Assembly: GCA_022457155.1 (NCBI GenBank)
Contig: JAJGOT010000452.1
Location: 645,551-709,550, forward strand
Length of the DNA stretch: 64,000 bases
DNA from: Cladopsammia gracilis
Lineage: Eukaryota > Cnidaria > Anthozoa > Scleractinia > Dendrophylliidae
Direction of reading: 5' to 3'
Both the position numbers and the translations under genes were made by a program. Below are positions 56,769 to 64,000 of the stretch, in pieces. A model generated the notes under the pieces. That model searched no databases. It had not been told where the DNA came from and was given only the letters and a program-made list of their open reading frames with translations. How positions within the stretch are numbered: the first letter of the stretch is position 1; every line of letters starts with the position of its first letter.

Positions 56769-59700
56769 ATGGCTTCCAAGATTTTGCTTCTTCTCTGTCT
56801 AGTGGCTCTGTTGAGACCGCTTTGGGGTTTGCCTCTGCCGGTTTCAGATGGTAAGACCTGTTCATACTTTTAATAATTTTGATTTCCTTTTTTCTAATGT
56901 TCGTTTTGGTTCTAATTAATTAATGAATAACTGATATCGACTTAGGTATTATTTTAACTCTGTTAAGCTGGACTTAATTGCAGCGAATAATTTTTTACGG
57001 AACTACGCTTTAAGTTTTACTCACCAATTATCACTCTTATTTTAGATATTTATTAATTTCTGTAAAACTGTCAGGTCGGGGAAATTTGTGGCTTATATTT
57101 CTTTCAAACAGTAATGCCTTGAATCGTTTCTGTTCAATGTAGTGTTTTAGTTTTACAATGGATTAATAGGTCAGGGGTCTTATATTCACAATATGCCCAT
57201 TATGCACTCTTCAAGACAGCTTTTATGAATGTCTCGTAAATTTCTGGGAAAATTTTTACTGCATTATGTTGAAGTTCAAATGACCGAAGCTGCCAAATGT
57301 TTGTGTTAAATGTTTTACAAAGCAATATTGATGAACATGTTTGACAGCCTTTAGTTTAAAAAAATAATAACAACTTATCTCTCTTAGATGTTAAAAAGGA
57401 CGACGAAACTCCGACTTTTGGCAACAAAGTCGTAAATGATGATACTAAACAAATGGAGATCGACATGAACAACAGCAGAGATGTTAAAAAGACAGATGTA
57501 CACGTCCTCGATTCGGAACGCCACGGAGATAACGAAAAAACAAGTGGTGGGAAATTTGTTTTACAATCAATGTATTGCCAGTAACTCGGCTATTTAAGCT
57601 ACAGTAAGCCATAAGTTGACGTTATTTTAGCCTGATGTAGCCAGTGAATACTAATTAAGCCCTATAGACATCTGCATTTCTAAAACTGTATTGAAGTATA
57701 ATTAACTTTAACACTTCACCATCCTATTAAACTAAGCCATCGTGTTCATGATTATCACTACAAGCATTTGTAACGAATTCAATATCACTTTAAACTAAAA
57801 AAAAAGGCTTTATTTTGGTATCACTATAGCTAGACGTGCTTTTTCAAAGAATTTCTTAACGAAATTCGTCTACAAATTTAATCTATAGTGGTTCTTGCGG
57901 AATATGAAGTGGAATTGCAAGTGGTCCTCGTACGCTTTCTGGAATAGAAAAAACGTATTTCCTTATTAATTACAACTAAACCTACCTCTTCGACTACAGT
58001 AAAGTTCACTTCCAATTCTATATCAATCATATATCAACAGAGAAAGACAAAATCAAAGGCAATGACAACAATAACAAGAATCATAACGACCACCAAGATG
58101 ATAACAGTGGTGAAGAAAGAGGTAATGACAATAGTGATGACACTGGTGATTACAACAGTCATAGCAGTGGTGATAGCAGTGGTGATAACAGTGGTGATAG
58201 CAGTGGTGATAGCAGTGGTGATGACAGTGGTGATAGCAGTGGTGATGACAGTGGCGATGACAGTGGTGATGACAGTGGCGATGACAGTGGTGATGACAAT
58301 GGTGATGACAGTGGTGATGACAGTGGTGATGACAGTGGTGATGATAGTGGTGATCACAGCAGTGATAGCAGTGGTGATAGCAGTGGTGATAGCAGTGGTG
58401 ATGACAATGGTGATGACAGTGGTGATGACGGTGGTGATGACAGTGGTGACGACAATGATGATGACAGTGGTGATGACAGTGGTGATGACAGTGGTGATGA
58501 CAGTGGTGATGACAGTGGTGATGACAGTGGTGATGACAGTGGTGATGACAATGCTGATGACAGTGGTGATGACAGCGGCGATGACAGTGGTGATGACAGT
58601 GGTGATGACAATGCTGATGACAGTGGTGATGACAGCGGCGATGACAATGGTGATGACAGTGGTGATGACAGTGGTGATGACAGTGGTGATGACAGTGGTG
58701 ATGACAGTGGTGATCACAGCAGTGATAGCAGTGGTGATAGCAGTGGTGATAGCAGTGGTGATGACAGTGGTGATGACAATGGTGATGACAGTGGTAATGA
58801 CAGTGGTGATGACAGTGGTGATGACAATGATGATGACAGTGGTGATGACAGTGGTGATGACAGTGGTGATGACAGTGGTGATGACAATGGTGATAGCAGT
58901 GGTGATGACAGTGGTGACGACAGTGGTGACGACAGTGGTGATGACAGCGGTGATGACAATGGTGATGACACTGGTGATGACAATGGTGATGACAGTGGTG
59001 ATGACAGTGGTGACGACAGTGGTGACGACAGTGGTGATGACAGTGGTGACGACAGTGGTGATGACAGTGGTGACGACAATGGTGACGACAATGGTGATGA
59101 CAGTGGTGATGACAGTGGTGACGACAATGGTGACGACAGTGGTGATGACAGTGGTGATGACATCGGTGATGACAGTGGCGACGACAATGGTGATGACAGT
59201 GGCGATGACAGTGGTGATGACAATGATGATGACAGTGGAGATGACAGCGGTGATGACGGTGGTGATGACAGTGGTGATGACAATGGTGATGACAATGATG
59301 ATGACAGTGGTGATGACAGTGGTGATGACAGTGGCGATGACAGTGGTGATGACAATGGTGATGACAGCGGTGATGACAGTGGTGATGACAGTGGTGATGA
59401 CAATGGTGATGACAATGATGATGACAGTGGTGATGACAGTGGTGATGACAGTGGTGATGACAGCGGTGATGACAGCGGTGATGACAGTGTTGATGACAAT
59501 GGTGATGACAATGGTGATGACAATGGTGATGACAGTGGTGATGACAGTGGTGATGACAGCGGTGATGACAGCGGTGATGACAGTGTTGATGACAGTGGTG
59601 ATGACAGCGGCGATGACAGTGGTGATGACAATGGTGATGACAGTGGTGATGACAATGGTGATGACAGTGGTGATGACAGTGGTGATGACAATGATGATGA

Positions 59701-62186
59701 CAGTGGTGATGACAGTGGTGATGACAGTGGTGACGACAATGGTGATGACAGTGGTGATGACAGTGGTGACGACAGTGGTGATGACAGTGGTGATGACAGT
59801 GGTGATGACAGTGGTGATGACAGTGGTGACGACAGTGGTGATGACAATGGTGATGACAATGGTGATGACAGTGGTGACGACAGTGGTGATGACAATGATG
59901 ATGACAGTGGTGATGACAGTGGTGATGACAGCGGTGATGACAATGGTGATGACGGTGGTGATGACAGTGGTGATGACAATGATGATGACAGTGGTGATAG
60001 CAGTGGTGATGACAGTGGTGACGACAGTGGTGACCACAGTGGTGATGACAGCGGTGATGACAAAGGTGATGACACTGGTGACGATAATGGTGATGACAGT
60101 GGTGATGACAGTGGTGATTACAGCAGTGATAGCAGTGGTGATAGCACTGGTCATAGCAATAGTGATAGCAGTGGTGATAGCAATGGTGATAGCAGTGGTG
60201 ATAGCAGTGGTGATAGCAGTGATTATGGCAATGGTAATGACAGTAGTGATAGCAGTGGTGATGACAGTGGTGATGACAATGGTGATGACAGTGGTGATGA
60301 CACTGCTGACGACAGTGGTGATGACAATAGTGATGACAGCGTTGATGACAGTGGCGATGATAATGGTGACGACAATGGTGACAACAGTTGTGATGACAGA
60401 GGTGATGAGAGTGGCGATGACAGTGGTGATGACAGTGGTGACGACAGTGGTGATGACAGTGGTGATGACAGCGGTGAGGACAGTGGTGACGACAATGGTG
60501 ACGACAATGGTGATGACAGCGGTGATGACAGTGGTGAGGACAATAGTGACGACAATGGTGATGACAGTGGTGATGACAGTGGTGATGACAATGGTGATGA
60601 CAGTGGTGATGACAGTGGTGATGACAGTGATGATGACAATGATGATGACAGTGGTGATGACAGCGGTGATGACAGTGGTGACGACAATGGTAATGACAGT
60701 GGTGATGACAGTGGTGACGACAGTGGTGATGACAGCATTGATGACAATGGTGATGACAGTGGTGATGACAGTGGTGACGACAGTGGTGATGACGGTGGTG
60801 ATGACAGTGGTGATGACAGCGGTGATGACAGTGGTGATGATAGCAGTGATGACAGTGGTGATGACAATGGTGACGACAATGGTGACGACAGTGGTGATGA
60901 CAGTGATGACGACAATGGTGATGACAGTGGTGATGACAATGATGATGACAGTGGCGATGACAATGATGATGACAGTGGTGATGGCAGTGGTGACGACAAT
61001 GGTGATGACAGTGGTGACGACAATGGTGATGACAGTGGTGATGACAGTGGTGATGACAATGATGATGACAGTGGCGATGACAGTGGTGATGATAATGGTG
61101 ACGACAATGGTGACAACAGTTGTGATGACAGAGGTGATGACAGTGGTGATGACAGTGGTGATAACAGTGGTGACGACAGTGGTGATGACAATGATGATGA
61201 CAGTGGTGATGTCAGTGGTGAAGACAGTGGTGATGACAGTGGTAATAACAGTGGTGATTACAGTGGTGATGACAGTGGTGGAGACAGTAGTGATGACAGT
61301 GGTTATGACAATGGTAATGACAGTGGTGATGACAATGGTGATGACGGCGGTGATGATAGTGGCGATGATAGCGGTGATTACCTTTGGTGATGGCAGTGCT
61401 GTTGACCATGGCGATGACGGTGGCGATGACAGTGGTGATAACAATGGTGATGACAGCGGTGATGACACTAGTGATGACAGTGGTGAAGAAAGTGGTGACG
61501 GAAGCGTTGATGACAGCGGTGATGACAGTGGTGATGACAATGGCGATAACAGTGGTGAAGACAATGATGACGACAGTGGTGATGATAGATTTGATGGCAG
61601 TGGTGACGACAATGATGAAGACAGCAGTGATGATAGTGGTGATGGCAGTGGTAACAACAATGTTGAGGACAGTGGCGATGACAGTGGTAACGACAGTGGT
61701 GATGACAGTGGAGATGATAGCGGTGAAAGCAACGGTGATGACAGTGATGAAAACAGTGGTGATGACAGCAGTGATGACAGTGGTGATGACAGTGTTGATG
61801 ACAGCGGTCACGACGGTGGTGATGACAGTGGTGATGACAGCGATGATGACAGCGGTGATGACACTGGTGATGACAGTGGTGAAGAAAGTGGTGACGGAAG
61901 CGTTGATGAAAGCGGTGATGACAGTGGTGATGACAGCGGTGATGACAGTGGTGATGACAATGGTGATGACAGCGGTGAAGACAATGGTGATGACAGTGGT
62001 GATGACAGTGGTGAAGACAATGGTGATGACAGTGGTGATGACAGTAGTGGTGACAAAGAGCAAGGGGAAAACAAGGATAACACAGAAGGAGACAATATGA
62101 TAACGTCTGGAGTGTCTTCGCTTTGTGTTGGATTTTCTTGCGTGTTTTTAAGCATCATGACTTGGTTTTTATTAACGGTCTGTTAA
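56769..62186 (+). CDS. Secreted Asp/Ser/Gly-repeat acidic protein 2, very long repeat exon, one frameshift
   Basis: The exons are 56769-56850, 57388-57546 and 58041 onward, with the same phases as the paralog at 47243-50025. Exon 1 is a signal peptide (MASKILLLLCLVALLRPLWG) plus LPLPVSD, exactly as long (82 nt) as in the paralog. Exon 2 is charged (VKKDDETPTFGNK). Exon 3 is some 3.9 kb of a 12-nt unit, gatgacagtggt, coding for DDSG with DDNG, DSSG and DDDD variants. The frame set by splicing runs to a TGA at 61388-61390 (1196 residues). From about 61383 the same repeat continues in the +1 frame to TAA 62184-62186 and ends NMITSGVSSLCVGFSCVF plus LSIMTWFLL, matching the GPI-like tail of gene 1. 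So one extra base (or two missing) near 61382 splits the gene, either truly or by assembly error. Ca2+ binding is inferred from composition. Confidence 0.82.
58130..62050 (+). repeat. Coding minisatellite, 12-nt unit gatgacagtggt
   Basis: About 320 units lie in tandem with third-position changes, agt/aat (Ser/Asn) swaps and gatagc variants. Higher-order copies are visible, for example the block with gatcacagcagtgatagc near 58352 and again near 58712, and the gacaacagttgtgatgac block near 60372 and 61110. Period-3 purity makes both strands stop-free in several frames. Confidence 0.95.
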
Positions 62187-62521
62187 CTTTTTCATATTTT
62201 AATGAGTCAGAAGAGGTACATAAGAAACATTGAAATGATAATAAACGATATGTTTTCTATTGTATATTTTTGTATTTGCTTATATTTGAAGAGGAGATGT
62301 GATATATCGCAGTTTTTGAGCTGGACTCAAATTCAGTTTTGGTTAATGTATATTAAGATTAATTTGATCTGTCGTTTTATTATATCGTTTATTACGGCAC
62401 GAGTCTTAAAGCCCATCATTTTTCAATGCAGAGAATTAATATATTTCTATGATTAAAACATTTAATTAATATTTTTTTTTTAATTTTTTAGAACAACATT
62501 GTTCTTTTTTTCAAAAATATT

Positions 62522-62527
62522 AATAAA
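62522..62527 (+). promoter_or_regulatory. AATAAA polyadenylation signal of acidic-protein gene 2
   Basis: AATAAA lies about 335 bp after the terminal TAA and is the first canonical signal downstream that I noticed. Confidence 0.4.
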
Positions 62528-62734
62528 CGAGAAATTTTGTTTTACTATTCTGTGTTCCAAAGGTGGTCGCGATCGCTATAAGGGGCTTTCAGTTACTGAA
62601 TGTATTACTGAGGGGAACTGATTGCGAACGAAAGTGGTCAACTCTAGTTTCTGGTCAAACGGTTTCTTTTGAAAACTACTGATTATTCAAGTTGACAAAT
62701 TCCGAAATAACATATTTGCTTCGCTGAGCCAAAT

Positions 62735-63195
62735 AAAAAATTGACAGTTAGGGCTACAATTTGAACTAACAAACCGATAAATCAGTATGTCTTCTCTCGT
62801 CAACTATCGCATGGCATAAAATATTTGCGTTTTAATCAATTTGCCATTTGTTTTCGATCATTTCAACAATCGTGAAAATATTTTCCTGCCGGAAAATTTT
62901 CCCGCAAAACCTTTTCTCCTTACAAAATTTGCTCCAGAACGTGAGACACGTTTATGATGCATCAGAAAACAAAAATTGACAATTAGGGCTACAATTTGTA
63001 CTAACAAACTAATAAATCAGTATTTCTTCTCGTCAACTATCGCATGGCATAAAATATTTGCGTTTTAATCAATTTGTCAAAATTGATTAAAATAAAAAAA
63101 TATTATTAAAAATATTATTAAAAATATTATTAAATATTATTAAAATAATAAAATATTTGCGTTTTAAAATATTTGCGTTTTAAAATATTTGCGTT
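62735..63195 (+). repeat. Tandem duplication (period 236 bp) followed by AT-rich short repeats
   Basis: Copies starting at tgacagttagggctac (62741) and tgacaattagggctac (62977) share about 110 bp, including ctatcgcatggcataaaa. After the second copy come runs of aaatattatt and aaaatatttgcgttt. Confidence 0.8.
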
Positions 63196-63536
63196 TAATC
63201 AATTTGTTTTAATCACTGCTGAAGAGGAATATTTGCGTTTTCATCTATTTGCCATTTGCCATTTTAATCAATTTGCCATTTCGTAATTTGCCATTTTCTT
63301 CAAATTACAAAATAGTAGGAAATGAGATATTGTGCTAATGCTTTACCAAATTACAAAATAGTAAGAAATGAGATATTGTTTTTTCCTTCTAATAATATGG
63401 CTACATTACAGTTCTGTTATGATTTGCACAGACTTTGCTATGGTATTTTTTGTTCTTCGAAATTTTTTCTTAGTAAGCAATTCGACGGCTTGTAGACACA
63501 AAATAGATGACACACTATTTCTAAATACATCATGCA

Positions 63537-63622
63537 GGTAGCATGGCCGAATGCTCTAATCAAGGCGCTGGTTTAAGGCACCAGTCTCTTCGGAGGCGCG
63601 GGTGCAAATTCAACCGCTGCTA
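63537..63622 (+). tRNA. tRNA-Leu(AAG)-like sequence, degenerate, probable pseudogene
   Basis: It starts GGTAGCATGGCCGA and keeps the type-II layout: anticodon arm CTGGT-TTAAGGC-ACCAG with anticodon AAG, long variable arm CTCTTCGGAGG, and 3' end CGCTGCTA. The D loop has about three extra bases (CTAATCAAGG) and the T-loop reads GTGCAAATT instead of GTTCGAATC, with a weak T stem. The acceptor stem has wobble pairs and one mismatch. It may be inactive or the head of a tRNA-derived SINE. Confidence 0.6.
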
Positions 63623-64000
63623 TTAACTTTGTGGCTCAATGCAGCTTCCGATGCTGTCAGTCTTTTAGTTTAAAAACTGTGTATAATAAATAAATGCATC
63701 TTTTGGATACAGTAACATACACATGCCTGTCACTATCGACTCATTTTTCTTCACATGTTCAACTTCCTATATTGTCTCAACACCCAATAAAATTAAACTT
63801 TGCCAAAACAGTGATATATCATAACTTACCATTGCATTTACAGTTGCCGAATCGATGGCTAGCTGAGTCAAAATAATTGTGGATTTTGCCAAAGAAATCG
63901 AACATACCAAAAACAAAAAGGTTGTCAGAATCATCAACAACGTACCACTTCGTGATCATATTACTCCCCTGCATATATGTAAACCTTAACCTTATTCGAA
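63623..64000. other. Right edge, no recognised gene
   Basis: AT-rich DNA. The 60-codon frame at 63694-63876 has no recognisable feature. Confidence 0.4.

Noticed and set aside
58034..61732. 1232-codon minus-strand open frame (LSSP / ITTV repeats) and several shorter ones
   Set aside because: They arise because the 12-nt repeat has no stop codon in these antisense frames. There is no signal, no domain and no splice support.
58062..62186. 1374-codon plus-strand open frame beginning with Met/Val/Thr repeats
   Set aside because: Most of it is the +1 frame of the DDSG repeat. Splicing from the signal-peptide exon, and the paralog, select the Asp/Ser/Gly frame; only the part after about 61383 belongs to the real gene.

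Overview
The window looks like animal nuclear DNA, most likely from an anthozoan cnidarian (coral or sea anemone). It is AT-rich, its genes are split by GT-AG introns, and almost every intron and spacer carries fold-back elements or transposon remains. The recognisable content is a TRPA-type ankyrin channel, a rhodopsin-family GPCR relic, two secreted Asp/Ser/Gly-repeat proteins, a tyrosine-recombinase retrotransposon and L1/Tx1-like and jockey-like LINE sequence. The stony-coral suggestion rests mainly on the acidic secreted proteins and is an inference.

Layout. (1) 1-2551 holds the last two exons of a plus-strand TRPA gene that runs off the left edge. (2) 2552-8075 is a spacer full of repeats. 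(3) 8426-21082 is a complete minus-strand TRPA-like gene: ten coding exons, all splice phases compatible, 1072 residues, 16 ankyrin repeats and a six-helix pore domain. Its 3' end (8076-11340) is an inverted copy of 1-2551, so two paralogs face each other tail to tail. (4) 22647-25348 is an L1/Tx1-like LINE with an intact reverse-transcriptase frame and a poly(A) tail. (5) 28324-34085 is a nearly complete Ngaro/PAT-like retrotransposon on the minus strand with the A1-ORFs-B1-A2-B2 split direct repeats; its RT is broken by a frameshift and a stop. (6) 34086-47242 is mostly repeats, with a GPCR pseudogene at 39842-40172 and a weak two-exon candidate near 45 kb. (7) 47243-50025 and 56769-62186 are two tandem plus-strand paralogs of the same three-exon design: signal-peptide exon, short acidic exon, long repeat exon. 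Each codes for a very acidic protein with a hydrophobic, GPI-like C terminus. The second has a single frameshift near 61382. (8) A degenerate tRNA-Leu-like sequence lies at 63537-63622.

The TRPA channel would act in the membrane as a sensory cation channel. The acidic pair would act outside the cell or anchored to its surface, plausibly binding calcium. Nothing in the sequence links these two functions. The acidic genes are easy to miss because their true repeat exons have no internal ATG and because long stop-free frames exist on both strands of the repeats.
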